Shown one piece after another: positions 21,980 through 34,341 of a stretch of DNA of 64,000 bases. The notes beneath the pieces were generated by a model. That model made no database searches and was not told where the DNA came from. It saw only the letters and a program-made list of their open reading frames with translations. Within the stretch, counting starts at the first letter, position 1, and every line of letters starts with the position of its first letter. This DNA is from Metellina segmentata (lineage: Eukaryota; Arthropoda; Arachnida; Araneae; Tetragnathidae). Location of the stretch: assembly GCA_947359465.1 (NCBI GenBank), contig OX375881.1, positions 116,184,738 through 116,248,737 on the forward strand, in the 5' to 3' direction. The position numbers and the translations under genes were made by a program.

Positions 21980-22417
21980 CTTACTAGCTGCCAGATAGCT
22001 CAAAAGCTACAACTGGCGAGAGTGACTTAGCTGGGATTGCTCAACAGAATACCAATTGACTAGAAATCTTTAAAAGTAGAAAAGCAACACGGACGAAGCA
22101 AAATTACCAAATAGTTTGGCACATTCAAAGAAAAACATACTTCCAGAAGATGATGAAATGGCACATGTTCTTTTCTGTGGGTTCAGAGTTCTCCAGCGAA
22201 GTAAATAATATTTAACCAATAATAAATATTTGGTATTTACTGTTGCCATTAGTTATAAAAATTTCTATCCATTCATCACAGGCCGACAATTTTGGAAAAC
22301 CCGTGTTGTTTCAGTGTGACGTTGATTAAAAAACCCCAAATATAAAAAATTTTGCTGCTTTTTGCAAATTATGGTAGTAATACTTTGGTAATTTGTAATT
22401 AATGTCATACTAGGCAA
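21980..22417. other. TAF7 5' flank
   Basis: Should contain the TAF7 promoter and 5' untranslated region on the minus strand. No TATA box or other element could be assigned with confidence. Confidence 0.3.
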
Positions 22418-22530
22418 TACAACGGGTTATTGACGACGATCCGGGATCAAAGCCCAACGAGAAAGGACAACCGATATAATCCGCGGACAACACCACGTCA
22501 TTCTGAACATGGTCATTTGACGAGGCAGTG
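22418..22530 (-). repeat. SINE body type B fragment
   Basis: The reverse complement of ACAACGGGTTATTGACGACG and of the AACACCACGTCATTCTGAAC block matches the 3' half of the SINE at 11753-12093. A short extra stretch separates the two blocks. The head is missing. Confidence 0.6.
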
Positions 22531-24714
22531 TCTTCTGATCTTTCCCTTTGGAAACTACTGCTACTTGAATATTGCTTTTGATGTTAACATTTTCTCTGTT
22601 CGACTCAAAGTGTCAACAAAGGAGTCATTCTAACGGAGAAACAAACCTCTATTACACATAAATGAAAAATTATGTTTACAAACAAATAGGGGTTCAGGCA
22701 ACAAACTGCTCAGAGCCGTTTGAAAATACTGTCCACTGAAACATCTACGCACTAACATTGAATTTTAAAACAAAATTTTAATTGTTCGTTCCCGCATAAC
22801 CTGTGACTCCAAACGAAAAGAAAAATGCAACGACATAGAATTTTGATTTTACTTCGTTTAAATTTAATTGATCGAAATACAAGGTTTTCGATTTTGAGAC
22901 TGATACAAAAAAGTTCTCTTTGATAGAATGTATTGGAGCCTCTTTGGTGGAGCTTTCAGTGGGTTTTTGTTACTTATACTTAAAAATTCAAAGTTCTCTT
23001 GTAATCGAATGTGCAATGGAGGATATCTGTAATTTATATGACCTATTAAGCACGAACTTTATTTCTACTTTTAATGTAGTCTTCTACGAATTTAAGGGTA
23101 AACACACACTCAATTCTTAGCAGTTTTATTTTCAAGTTGATGATGTTGTTCAGGCATTGGAATCCTTATCAGCGGACCAGACAGTGATAGGGTGCATTTT
23201 GGGTCCTTGTCTAGTTTTACCTGCAAGTATATTGGGGTAAGTTTTGATATGTTAAAATTTCGTAACATTTTTTCCATAAGCCGCAGTAACTAATATTTTT
23301 GGTAATTTTTTTATCTGACGACAAAAGTATTTTGTTCAATGTTGTCTGCTAACCTTTAATTATTATGAATAATATATTTTTACTGTAAAATACTTATTTT
23401 TGATTCTTTTGTTTTCTTTAAATTATGATTTTCAATTGCCACCACAAATAAATTGAAAATTAATCAATCACCCTTATTAAATCCTACACTAAACTTGAAT
23501 CAATTTATTTTCTGTATTAAATTTTTTTTAATTTATCTACTTTCTCATTTTTGTAATATGTTTTGAAATATATATTTAAGATTAATTTTAACATGTGTTT
23601 CCAAGTTTTCATAAATCTATAATTGTCAGTGGCATTGAAAACATACTAATGAAACAGTTATGCTAAGGAGTATTAAGTTTTTATCTATTAATATGTTTTC
23701 AAATTCACCTATGTTGTAGAATATTGTTTGATGACCTGTTTTAAAAAGTTGAATCAATCTTCAAAACTAGATTCTTAATCAAAAACATTGTTTTCTTATT
23801 GAATAAAGGTTTTATACTGTGGAGTAATTGATTGCTGTTGCAATCTTTGTACACTAAATATTTTTTCAACTATCAAACATATTTCCTTCAAAAAGATGTA
23901 CTGTAATTTTCTTTGTTTTTAAGCATTTTAAAAGTTTCCTCCAGCTTTGTTTTCTTGGATGTGCATAAGCCACTTGCTTCGCTAAGTAACCTTCAGAAAT
24001 ATATACCAATGACAATTTTATTGGTGGAAGAACTATTACTAAAGGTAATTTCATTTTCTAACCTTGCTTTCTATACATCAGCATTCCAAGATACAGGATT
24101 GAGTGCTTGGATGAAAAGTCTATGTAGTTACTTGTATATTTGTAATTGTCTTGATAACAACCCATTTTGTAAGCATATCCATAAAATTCATTCTATTTCT
24201 TGCAGAGAGGCTTTGTACCTATATGCAATAGTTCTATCAAAAAGATGGAAATCCATCCTTAATAAAAAAAATTTTCTTTTTCAGGATGCAACTCCAGAGC
24301 TTTGTATTGTATTTTTCTTTTTCAGGATTCACAACTCCAGAACTTTGAATCACTCTATTTTTGGATAATAAATTTCCTTTAATTAAGATGTCTAGTTTAA
24401 AAGATTATGCAAATTAGAAAACAATACACCTGAGCATGTAAAGAATTTCCCTACACAATGATTATAAATTCAAATGATAACTAGGTGATGTTTGTTTTTT
24501 GTGACCATTTCATATGCATCAATAATGAATATCTTTTGGTTCAGATAATCATGATAATAGAAGTGCAACAAAAGCATCTGATCATTTAACCCATTACATA
24601 CTACTCGGCAGAATATTATTTCCTCATTTGTTTATATGGAAGCAGAGACATCTTACTGACTGTTATTACATTATTAGTAGGTGGTATATATTCAGTAGGT
24701 TTTTAGGCAATTAT
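22531..24714. other. AT-rich, no supported gene
   Basis: No recognisable gene. A frame at 23913-24368 has no conserved features. A short tandem duplication of about 40 bp (CTTTTTCAGGAT..CAACTCCAGA) lies at about 24280-24355. Confidence 0.5.
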
Positions 24715-25023
24715 GGTTTATCAACAACTAGCCACTGCGTGGTCAGCACAACGTTGCCTGTGACATATCTTTTTGTGGGATCACGTCAAGTGTGACTAGT
24801 GTTCGATAACCCCCGGTGATTGCTAAGAAATTCCATTTGGTTTGCAAAGCAAACTAATGCCATTATGGCTGTTATCCAAAGGCTTCAATTTCGTATGGAA
24901 ATTTGTAACAATCTTTGGGCGTTAGTGAGCAGTGGTCACACCTGACCCCATGAAAAGAACTGTCACTTGCAACTCTGTGTTGTCCATGCAGTGGCTAGTT
25001 TCCTATAAATAGTTGATATGTCT
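24715..25023. repeat. foldback element with about 110-bp inverted arms
   Basis: The left arm (AACTAGCCACTGCGTGG, then GTGACATA, then GTGTGACTAGTG) matches the reverse complement of the right arm (AACTAGCCACTGCATGG, then GTGACAGT, then GTGTGACCACTG) at roughly 70-80% by eye. The outer edges TATCAAC also pair, with about 10 extra bases on the right. It could be a separate MITE or an end of the neighbouring MULE. Confidence 0.6.
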
Positions 25024-25179
25024 GTAAGTTAAAAGTTGAGGTTTTCTGTACCACTATTTCTAGTCTTGCGTAATATTTTAAAATCTTAGTCATAGTCAGA
25101 ATTTTAAAAAATCTTTGGGGGAGCAAGGACTTGCCTTGTACTATACATGATATCATACTATGTGTTCTAAAGACTAATT

Positions 25180-26900
25180 ATGTTTGGGGTTACTGACCCC
25201 TTTGTATTTACAGAATTTCTATGCTGGAAAAGAGAATATCAAAAAGCAAGCAAAGCTTCATTTCTGATGAGAAGTTCTAGGAAAATTTCATCTGGCAGGA
25301 AAGGATATTTCTACTCAATCGGTCTGGGTTTTATGTCTCATTCTACTGGCAAAAGAAGTTTAAAGTCACAAGGGTCAAGAAAAATAGATTGTAGTTGCCA
25401 GCATCAAGGTCTATATTCAAAATGACAGTGAAAAAGTAACTACAAACATTTCTTCAACTAATTATGTGCATGACAAACAACTTGCTCATGTGCCAATTCC
25501 TAAATAAGATAAAATGGAAATAGCTCAGCAACTTTCCCAAGGGATAAGCTCTGCTCGAGTTCTAAAAAATCTTGTGAGAATGAAACTAGGGAAAGTGGAA
25601 AGAAAACATTCAAGTTCTAAACAGGATCTTCTTAATATTTCAAAAACCTTTGAAATTAATAAAATTGAGAAAAATGTGTCTGACCATTTGAGTGTAGATG
25701 CCTTTGTAGAAGAGAGTTTTCAGGGCAAAAGAAGTTTTAATCTATAAGAGGCAAGGGGAGAGATAAGATTTATTTCCCAAGTGACAAACCCTGTCCTCTG
25801 GAACCAAATGACTTTGTATTGGGGATCATGACTGATTTCCAAAGGAAGATGCTGGAGCAATTTGGGAACAACAATTTGTACTGATGCAACCCACGGGGCA
25901 AACCAATATGGCTTTTATTTTATTACAGTTTTGGTTATTGACAAATACCGAGAATGCATACCTGTTGCTTGGTTAATTTCTAACCGCGGAAATTCTGAAG
26001 TGCTCTCTTTGTTTTTTCAGCAGTTAAAGAAGAAAATAGGAACTCTTTCTCCGTAATACTTCATGAGCGATAAGGCTCTACAATACTATAAAAGTTTCAA
26101 GGAAGTATTCTAAACAAACACAAAAAAAACTTCTTTGCCACTGGCCTGCACACAAATATTGGACCAGGCAATTAAACAAAATAAAGGAAAAGGAAACAGC
26201 CTTGGATGTCTATAAAACTCTATGCATATTGCTTGAAGAAAGCAGTATAGAGACATTTGAGCTGCTGCTAAGTAAGCGCTGTGAAAATCTGCATTTAAAT
26301 GAATGTACACAATATTTTGGAAAATATTTTCAAAATGAATGGGTCTGTATGAAAGAGGAATGGGCTAAATGTTTCAGAGTGAGCTGTGGCATCAACACAA
26401 ATATGGTTATAGAATCCTTTCATAAAATTTTTAAGTATGGAGATGATTATTTAAAATGCAAACAGGGGAAAGGAGTAGACAAGTGTTTCTCTTCTTTTGC
26501 AGTTCTCCCTAGAATGTGCCAGGAAATGATTTATTAAACTACAAAAGGGCTAGACCACTTGGAAGTCAACCAAGATACACAAGAAACATAAATCTGCAAT
26601 AGATCTTCCCAATACTTTAATTCAGCAGAATTCTGAAAGTAATTGGGAGGTAAAAAGTGAAAAAACAATAACAGAAACATCAGCCACTGATATCTTTTAT
26701 ATTATATTAAGAAACATCCTCTATATAGGAGAAATGGCCAAATCAAATGCAAAAAATATGACATTTGTTTATATTCTTTTTCATGTACTTGTACTGATGG
26801 CTTGACAGGCACAAATATGGATATGTGTAACCAAAGTGTAAGATTGCAGAGTCTACAGCGTTTCCTTACCGATGAACTGATTGACCTCATTTTAACACAA
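25180..26900 (+). pseudogene. MULE (Mutator-like) transposase remnant with SWIM finger
   Basis: Plus-strand pieces in several frames follow the order of SWIM-type MULE proteins. They are EFLCWKREYQKAS and LKSQGSRKIDCSCQ (25180-25420), EIAQQLSQGISSARVLKNL (25514), TDATHGANQYGFYFITVLVI followed by VAWLISNRGNSE (25862-26056, first catalytic Asp), MSDKALQYYKSF (26062, second Asp region), and FGKYFQNEWVCMKEEWAKCF then GINTNMVIESFHKIFKYGD (26202-26537, acidic residue in IESFH). A degenerate SWIM finger follows (IKCKKYDICLYSFSCTCTDG, about 26740). Stops and frameshifts are numerous. Confidence 0.8.
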
Positions 26901-27459
26901 TCACTACCCATCTAAAAAAATCTATTGTAAAAAGTATTGGGAAGATTTCGAACACCTCCCATTGGTCCAGGAAGATCTTTAATGCTGCAGAAGAATACAT
27001 CCGACCAACAAAGATATGATAGACGGGGTAGTTGGCTTTGCAATTCAGACCAACAGTTTGGACGATACAAAAATTGTGGTGGAAGGTCAGTCTATAGATG
27101 CCTGTCTAAACCAAGAGTGCAGAAAATGTTTGAACTTGGGGTGATGCTTGTTCTCAGAAAAATGGGATTGCTTTATATAATTGTTATTAAAAATGAATAT
27201 TGAATTGGGCTTTTTAGATGAATACTTCGATAAACTGTTTATTTGAATTTCTTCCTTAAATACTAAAAGTAATAATATCGGATAAAATACAAAGGCACTG
27301 AAATTGGGGTTTAATGAAGGTGGCTCCACCTATGTGATCCACTACTGGTCAATATTACTTCATATTGTTTGTTTTAATGTGTTATAAATTTTTCATTGTT
27401 CTTTTTAAGAGTTAATTGTGTCTTTCTATATATGTGTGCAGAATTTTTATAATACTTTT
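26901..27459. other. no recognisable feature
   Basis: Between the MULE remnant and the outer nested element; no gene seen. Confidence 0.5.
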
Positions 27460-28020
27460 GGGTCATTTCATGTGAAATAACCCGATTTTAATTTTTGGCC
27501 GTGCCATCATGTCTCAGATATTAAAAAAAAATTTTATGAATAGAAACCTATGAAATAATATCAAATGAATATTTTCAGATTTTTTCAACAAAAATTAAAT
27601 TTGTGGTAATTTCTTTGAAAATTTTGACTTTTGCACAATTTTGGCTATTTTACTTTTAGTATCATTTTAGAAAGACCTACTTGTTTTATTTATTTTTCAA
27701 CCAATTGGGCTAATCTTGGGATCAAATTAAAGCTAATACTTTTCTCTTTCAAAATAAGCTATAAAAGTGATATTAAGGGTAATAGAGTGTTGCCACTCAT
27801 CAGGTTAAGTGATTTTTTATATTTTTTCAGTCGTAGGTTCAATAGGTCGTACCTCATAAATCACAGGTAACACATGTATCATATTTTTTTTCTAGAATGA
27901 GCAGATCATGTACTTGTGTTTTAAAATAAGAAGGGAGATTTTTGTGGTTATGAAATAAAAAATAAATTTGCTTTGCAAAAGTTATATTCCAAAATCAACA
28001 TTTTTAATGTAAATTTAAAG
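27460..28020 (+). repeat. outer element, left long inverted repeat
   Basis: Pairs with 41960-42507 on the other strand. Matching landmarks include GGGTCATTTCATGT, TTTTATGAATAGA, TTTTGCACAATTTTGGCTAT, ATCATTTTAGAAAGACC, TTCAACCAATTGGGCT and GAGTGTTGCCACTCATCAG. Confidence 0.85.
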
Positions 28021-28229
28021 TGCATTGCATTATTGCGGGAGGCCCTATTGCATAGCCCTGGTGTGGTTCTAGGGAGATTGAGGGCGGAGGGACTCATGGA
28101 CCTGATCTGATCCAGATTAGTGGGTTTAGAAAGAAGAAGAAAGTTTATTTGAGCTTAAAACAACTATTTTCTGCAGTTTGTCAACCTTTTAATCTATTTT
28201 GTTATGTTTGTCCTGATACAGCTGATGCT

Positions 28230-29365
28230 CTTCTTGGACTATTTGCATAGGGCAACCAGCAGCCATCAGTTTTAGTTGGCCAAAAATAAATCCGTGAAGG
28301 GCCAGGTGGATGCATGAATTGAACTTTTGCATCCCTTTCTTATTCCGACTTGTCTAGTACCTTCCCAATCCACAATTCATTGCCATAGAGGACTGCATAA
28401 AAATTTTCAAGAATAATATTTACTACTTCTCTGGTTTTGCTATCAACAGTGACTGTAAAAGATTTTTCAGAAATCAAATCCTTCTTCACCAAAATGTTTC
28501 TTCTGTCTAATGGCTTGAAGAAGAACTTCTAACAAGTTCATAAGTTCAACATTCTGATGATATGTGCAAACACACACTGAATGAATCCCTAGACTAATTA
28601 CAGTTACACATTCTCGTGGTCGTAGTTCACAAAACTTGGTAAAACCTATCTTTTCTGGGGGATTTTCTCCCAGAAATATAAGTAAACATCTTTTAAGTTA
28701 TGCAACATTAATCTTTTTGTTATCAATTCTCTTTGACTATGTTTTGTTGGTAAAGAAATGCAATCTTTTTTACTAGGTGAAATTCTACTTATCTCGTCAT
28801 CATAATAAAAATATCTTGCTTTCTGAATAACTTCATCACATAGAGTACGGATTTTTCTTTTTTTACCTTTACATAAAATGCCTTCTTCATTCAATAACTT
28901 CTTACCTTTTTTCACTAAGTACTCAAGTGATTTAAAAAAAGTTGACTGTTTGTAAGTTACTCCATGACTCAGGAACTGAAGTCAATATCTGAATTTGATC
29001 ATCTATTTTACTCTTTTTAAATTTTTGTTTTAATTTATGCATTAGATTATCACAATCACTGCACTTCTGTTTGATCTCTTTCTTTGTTTTTTTATGAAGA
29101 TTCAATATTTAGAGCCTTTTTTTGCCATATTTTGGAATTTCTTTGCAATTTGCTCAGCTTTATTTCCCAAATAAATAGCTCTTTCATCAAGTTTTCGTTT
29201 TCTGATTTTAAGGGGGTAACATTCTATTAATTCACTGCTTTCATGTAGCTTCGCAATGACTTCATTATTACTTAAATCTGGTTCATAATCACTGTCTGTA
29301 AGATTGCTTACTTTATCATTATCTTGAGGAAATGTTGAGAAAATACTTTTCCACAAGAAATACAT
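28230..29365 (-). pseudogene. decayed ORF of the outer element, unassigned transposon protein
   Basis: Minus-strand pieces in order: a charged N-terminal part (29102-29365, SDYEPDLSNNEVIAKLHESS), CSDCDNLMHKLKQKFKKSKI with ILTSVPESWS (28935-29095), then KGKKLLNEEGIL, ARYFYYDDEISRISPSKKDC and RLMLHNLKDVY (28646-28960), then a shifted frame with IGFTKFCELRPRECVT and HSVCVCTYHQNVELM (28520-28660). From memory, this order recurs in an uncharacterised repeated protein in arthropod and other animal genomes; I cannot name its transposon superfamily. The CVCTYH cluster may bind zinc. Several frame breaks make it inactive. Confidence 0.6.
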
Positions 29366-29544
29366 AATTTTGTACTTAGTACTAGTTTAACCCATTGTTT
29401 ATATTTTTTTTTGGAAAATGGAAGAGAAACAGTTTTAAGACCTTTGTACACATTGTTTTTGTGTTCCATAAATGGATCACAACATACACTTTATCGATCC
29501 TCAAACATTGAAAGAAAAGCATGCATAAGTTGACTGCATATATA

Positions 29545-30943
29545 CTGCTGTTTGAAAAAATGCAACATCACGAAGGAGTCATCAGAATTAAATGAAATTT
29601 CATACACAAACGACTTGTATTAGTACAAATAAATGAATAAATTTTCAAAGCAAAAAAACAATATTAAGTGTCCGAAATCAGTATTTGGTGTAGCCACCAC
29701 GCGCTGCAATAAGTGCTGCTATACGACGTGGCATGGATTGAGACAGATGTTGAGTGTCTGCTTGTGGAAGATAATTTATATTGTTTGTATACGATCCCAA
29801 AGTTCGTCCTTTGAAGCTGTACGACGCGGGTCACGAGTCACAACCGCCGACCAACTAAGTCCCACACTTGCTCAATAGGCGACATATCCGGCGAATAAGC
29901 TGGCCAAGGAAGAAGTTGCATGTATTGGGCTGAAAAGAAGTCTCGAACATTCCTTGCAACATGTGAGCGTGCATTATCATGTTGAAAGATAGCTCCAGGG
30001 ATGCCTTGAAGGAAGGGAACGACTTCGGGCTCTAGCACTTCACGGACGTACCTGTTGCTATTCAGATTACCCTCAATTCGTAGCATCTGAGATCGTCCAT
30101 GATACGAAATCCCACCCCAGACCATAACTCCGGGTGTTCGGCCACTATGATGTTCGATAACGCACTCTGAAAGGCCGCATTCACCGACATAGTGTCTAAC
30201 ACGAATGCGGCCATCATGGTTCCACAAATTAAAGCGGGATTCGTCAGAAAAGACAATTTGTTGCCAATCAGCCCACCAGGCTCTGTACTCAACCCATTGC
30301 ATACGCAGCCGTCGATGGTTTGGCGTGAGGATCCTGTATAAAGGAATCCTTGCACGCAGTCCACGGTGCAGCAGACGTCGGCGAATTGACGAAGCCGACA
30401 TTAGTACACCTGTAGCAGTAGACCAAAGTGCTGCCAACTGCCTGGAAGGAGCTGTACGATCATTCACCACCAGGTGTTTATCATCGCGCGCTGACGTCAC
30501 CTTCCGTCGTCCACTCCCAGTTTTTCGATTTGTCCGGTGCTCGTCAGTCCACTGCTTCCAAACTCGCATCACTGTGGAACTGTTCCGCTTCACACGAGCT
30601 GCTATTGCGCGATAGGAAAATCCTCCTTCACGAAGGCCGATGATTCTCCTCCGTTCAAACTCCGTAAGTTGTTGAAATTTCACCCTATTTCGTCTTGGAG
30701 GTATACTTAGGTCTCACTAAACGTTCGCCACTAAAAAATAACCATGTACAATTTTCAACGTCCCGCTACAGCCCTCTATTTATACTCTTTTAGTATCAGT
30801 TCAGAGGGCGCTGATCACACCACGCATGCTTGGTGGCTCTGAAACTTTGCTACTTTGCATAACATCCTATAATTGACATTTGCTGCAAATTTCATTTCAT
30901 TCGGATGATTCCTTCACGGTGTTACATTTTTTACAGACAGCAG
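29545..30943 (-). mobile_element. Tc1 transposon nested in the outer element
   Basis: Inverted termini of about 58 bp start CTGCTGTTTGAAAAAATGCA (29545) and CTGCTGTCTGTAAAAAATGT (30943, minus strand). They share the GTGAAGGA / ACGAAGGA block and AAATGAAATTT. Flanking dinucleotides are TA on the left and TG on the right, consistent with a mutated TA duplication. The transposase lies inside on the minus strand. Confidence 0.9.
29640..30683 (-). pseudogene. Tc1 DD34E transposase, nearly intact
   Basis: The frame runs from ATG 30683 (MKFQQLTEFERRRIIGLREG) to about 29850. It holds a paired-type DNA-binding region, a GRPR-like GSGRRK hook, and the full DD34E triad: VFSDESRF, IFQHDNARSH and SPDMSPIEQVWD. 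The C-terminal tail (DTQHL..SMPRRIAALIAARG, ending at TATTGT-type termini) continues in another frame after about 29850, so one indel breaks the end. It is the best preserved Tc1 gene in the window. Confidence 0.85.
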
Positions 30944-31339
30944 TGTGTTTTCTAAATTCCCACATTTTGTTCTTAGGATTAAAAGTTTCCTTTTTTCTTT
31001 CCTAAGTTTAGAACAACTTACAAGATTTTTTTGGCCTACATTCTACTTGAGTTGACGTAGTTGCGTTTTGTTTGAATCATTGACTAACTGAACACTTTTC
31101 CATTATGTCTCAGTCAAAAACCTTTTGAGATCAGAACTAGAAAACACCTTATTATTCCATAAAAATGCTAGGAAATAATGTATCAATCAAACACAACCTA
31201 CTTCGCAGAAATCTAAAGCAAGACTGCACATTAATAAGGCGGGAGTGCGAGATCATTGGCAGGTGTTTTTTTTTTAAATCTAAACAAGTCTATTCATGAA
31301 AACTTTTTTTTATGTTACTTTTTATGTTATGTTATAATT

Positions 31340-32890
31340 AAAGAATGCAAATTCAACAGGGAAGAAATAGTACATCAGTTGAAAAGAATTAAGCCATCTA
31401 AAGCACCAGGGCCAGACGATATTTATCCGAGAGTACTAGTGGAATGCGCTGAAGAACTGGGGGAAGTAATTCACACGATATTTAATTCAACATATAGCAC
31501 AGGTTGGGTGCCAATGGATTGGAAGTTGGCCAACATAACTCCAATTTTCAAAAAGGGAATACAAAGTGATCCGGGCAACTATAGACCAGTAAGTCTGACA
31601 TCAGTAATTTGCAAAATATTTGAATCTCTGTTAAAAAAGCATATAATGTTATACTTGGAGGAGGGGGGACTGTTATCAGAGAATCAGTATATGTTTAGGA
31701 AGGGCAGATCCTGCTCTACAAACCTTTTGAAGTTCTACGAAAAAATTACTGAGGAGCTGGATAATAAGAGCAGTGTGGATATCATGTACATAGATTTTCA
31801 AAAGGCTTTTGATAAAGTACCTCATGAGACATTACTGTTTAAATTGGAAAGGTTGGGGATTCAGGGAAAAACTTTAATATGGATAAAAAATTGGTTCTTG
31901 GGTAGAAAGCAGAGATTGCAGGTAAAAGGAAATTATTCACAGTGGACAGAAGTTATAAGTGGGGTGCCTCAGGGATCAGTTTTGGGACCAATTTTATTTA
32001 TAATTTTCATAGATGATATAGGTCAGGGGATCAAGAATAGAATCAGTATATTTGCAGATAACTTAAAAATATGGGGGACAGTGGATACCAAGTTACAGAT
32101 AGAAAATTTACAAGGAGATTTTGATAAGATATCCGAATGGGCTGTAAAATGGGGTATGTCATTTAATGTAGGGAAATGTCAAGTTCTGCATATGGGTTAC
32201 AGTAACAGTGGAGCCGAGTACTGTCTGCAGGGAGTAAAGGTAAAGGAGGGAGAAACAGTCAAGGATCTTGGGGATTTTAAAATGGGTCATCAATGTTCAG
32301 CTGCGGGTAAAAAGGCTAATAGGTTATTGGGGTATATTAAAAAGACTGTAACTTCAAAGGATAAGAATATAATCTTGCCATTATATAAGGGTTTAGTAAG
32401 ACCACATCTAGAATATGCTGTACAATTCTGGGCTCTATATATGAGAAAGGACATAGAATCAATTGAAAGGGTTCAGCACAGAGCTACAAAAATAATAAAG
32501 GGGCTAGCAAATTTCGACTATAATGAACGTTTAAGTAAGCTAAACATGTATACACTGGAAAGAAGAAGAAGGAGGGGGGATTTGATTTAGCTTTTCAAGT
32601 TTGTAAAACAAGGGGACACAAAGGGCTTAAATGTCAATAGGGATAACAGAACAAGGGGCCATGGGTATAAATTGAATAAGACACATTTTAATCGGGATTT
32701 AAGGAAAAACTACTTTAATAGGGTAATAGACAGTTGGAACGCGTTGCCAGAAAATATAGTTAATTCAAAGGGAGTGTACGAATTTAAGACACAATTGGAT
32801 AGTCAGTGGGAATTGGAGAATTCATAAACAAAGGACCAGCCTTGTTGGGCTTGAGCCTGTAGCTGGTCGTCAATATTTGTATTTGTATTT
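31340..32890 (+). mobile_element. 5'-truncated CR1/L2-like LINE
   Basis: The element starts inside the RT domain and ends in a TATTTG short repeat (about 32872-32893), as in CR1-type LINEs. No target duplication is apparent, also normal for this group. It is nested in the outer inverted-repeat element and lies just left of the Harbinger insertion. Confidence 0.8.
31345..32827 (+). pseudogene. CR1-like reverse transcriptase, two defects
   Basis: One frame covers RT motifs in order: RIKPSKAPGPDDIYPRVL, WKLANITPIFKKG, NYRPVSLTSVICKIFESLL, SENQYMFRKGRS, MYIDFQKAFDKVPHETLL (first catalytic Asp), SGVPQGSVLGPILFIIFIDD, then ISIFADNLKIW where FADD is expected. The catalytic Asp pair is therefore changed to Asp-Asn. 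A TAG at 32588-32590 interrupts the C-terminal part, which continues in frame to TAA at 32827 (FNRVIDSWNALPENIV). There is no RNase H domain, which fits CR1/L2. Confidence 0.85.
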
Positions 32891-32940
32891 GTTACCATGT
32901 ATTTTTTGCATCCAGTTGAGGCAAGTGTATAATTTGGCAA

Positions 32941-32943
32941 TAA
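32941..32943. repeat. TAA target duplication of the Harbinger, left
   Basis: TAA here matches TAA at 41747-41749. PIF/Harbinger elements duplicate TWA. Confidence 0.8.
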
Positions 32944-33242
32944 GGGCGCCTTCACACAAAGGAGATCGATCGTTCAGACCGGTCTGAAGGCGACAGAACT
33001 TACATAGAAACCATAGGAGCACTTCACACGAGAAGACTGGCAGGAGACCGGTAAGAGAGACCAAAAAATAGTCGCCAAGGAAGTTCAGTCGTCGACGACT
33101 TTTTTTGTTTGAAGCAGTCTGATGTTACATTGCGAGGTATTGCGTCATTCACACGAGAGAGACTATCATCTGTCGATTTTTGATTCCTAGCGATATCAGC
33201 TGCCGTTCTGAATTTGTTTCTTTGTCTTATATTTTTCTAGTA

Positions 33243-33403
33243 ATGGAAAGTTTAGGTAAGTTATTGATAAGTTAATAGTAAGTGATAAGTTAATTACTGC
33301 AGTGCAAATGTAGCCTGCATTGTGGGATAAAGCTCACGATGATTATGTGGACAAAATAAAAATAAATAAACACATGGAGAGCGGGGATGGTGTTTATTTA
33401 TGA
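33243..33403 (+). pseudogene. Harbinger MADF/Myb-like accessory protein, remnant
   Basis: A short first exon (ATG 33243 to 33255, MESL) is followed by a 47-bp intron with GTAAGT donor and ATTACTGCAG acceptor, then an exon from 33303. The second exon reads VQM, a TAG stop, then PALWDKAHDDYVDK, which matches the start of MADF domains (RPxLWDxxHxxYxxK). Harbinger transposons typically encode a Myb/SANT/MADF DNA-binding partner of the transposase, so this fits. The in-frame stop and early end show it is broken. Confidence 0.6.
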
Positions 33404-33591
33404 CGAAGAAATCCAAGAATGTGATAAACAAAAGAAAAATATGCTTAATAAGTTCTTTATGTTTTATTACAATAATTTAGCATTAATTTATGTTGACAAA
33501 CTATATTAAGAATGCGAGGTATGAAAAAAGTAAATGACAAAACGATAGCTTGATAATATTTTAAATAAGTTACATTAATTTCTTATAGTAA

Positions 33592-34108
33592 TGTGGGGTT
33601 AGTGGGTCGGTTATTTTTATGTCTAGGGGTTGTCTCAGGTAGAAGACTTATTTTAGAAAACAATTATATTTATTAACAAAATTACTATTTACATTACAAA
33701 TAAGATAAAATGACATTAAAATAAGAATTGATAAGTTGACAGCAAGAATCAGTTTCAAAACACAAGTATTTTATAAACCTGTCATGACGGAGGAATTGGG
33801 ACAAAATAGTTAATTTAAACAGCTTAATCTATAAACGAAGGACTATTTAAAGTCAAAGAAGATTTAGTTTACAAAATTGGTTATTACCGCGAAACGGAAC
33901 AACGGAAAAACACCCATGCTGGCGATCGAAAAATGTCTGACTCCTCATACTCTGTGAAGGCTCCAGACCGTTCTAGAAAGATAGCGCAACTCACCTGCGC
34001 AGTAACAGAAATTTAGTACTAGTAATAGAATAGTAGTTTGGTCCAATTCGTGCTGTCATCTACCGGCTTCGGTAAACAGTAGAAATTACTCACATGAAAA
34101 TTCCTACA
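33592..34108 (-). repeat. gypsy 3' LTR (517 bp)
   Basis: On the plus strand it begins TGTGGGGTTAGTGGGTCGG and ends AAAATTCCTACA. It is the downstream LTR relative to the minus-strand genes. The polypurine tract next to it is weak (AGAATGGCCGAG on the minus strand). Confidence 0.95.
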
Positions 34109-34341
34109 ACTCGGCCATTCTGCAAAATCGATGGCCTCATCGATAAAATATTTGCTATAACATCAAATGATATTAATCACAACCTATTCTTGTTTAAGAA
34201 TAAATTTTACGTTTAAAAAAATATCTACAATCGGTTAATACTAAAGGGAAAATATGTCGAATAACTAAGAATTGCACAACTATGCAAAAACGAAATCAAG
34301 AGTATGTAACACGACGTATAATAGGAAAAGCTTGACGCTGT

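Noticed and set aside
20825..22030. Plus-strand frames across TAF7
   Set aside because: They are antisense shadows of a well-conserved TAF7 reading frame.
23913..24368. 151-residue frame
   Set aside because: Contains no recognisable domain and passes through a local tandem duplication.
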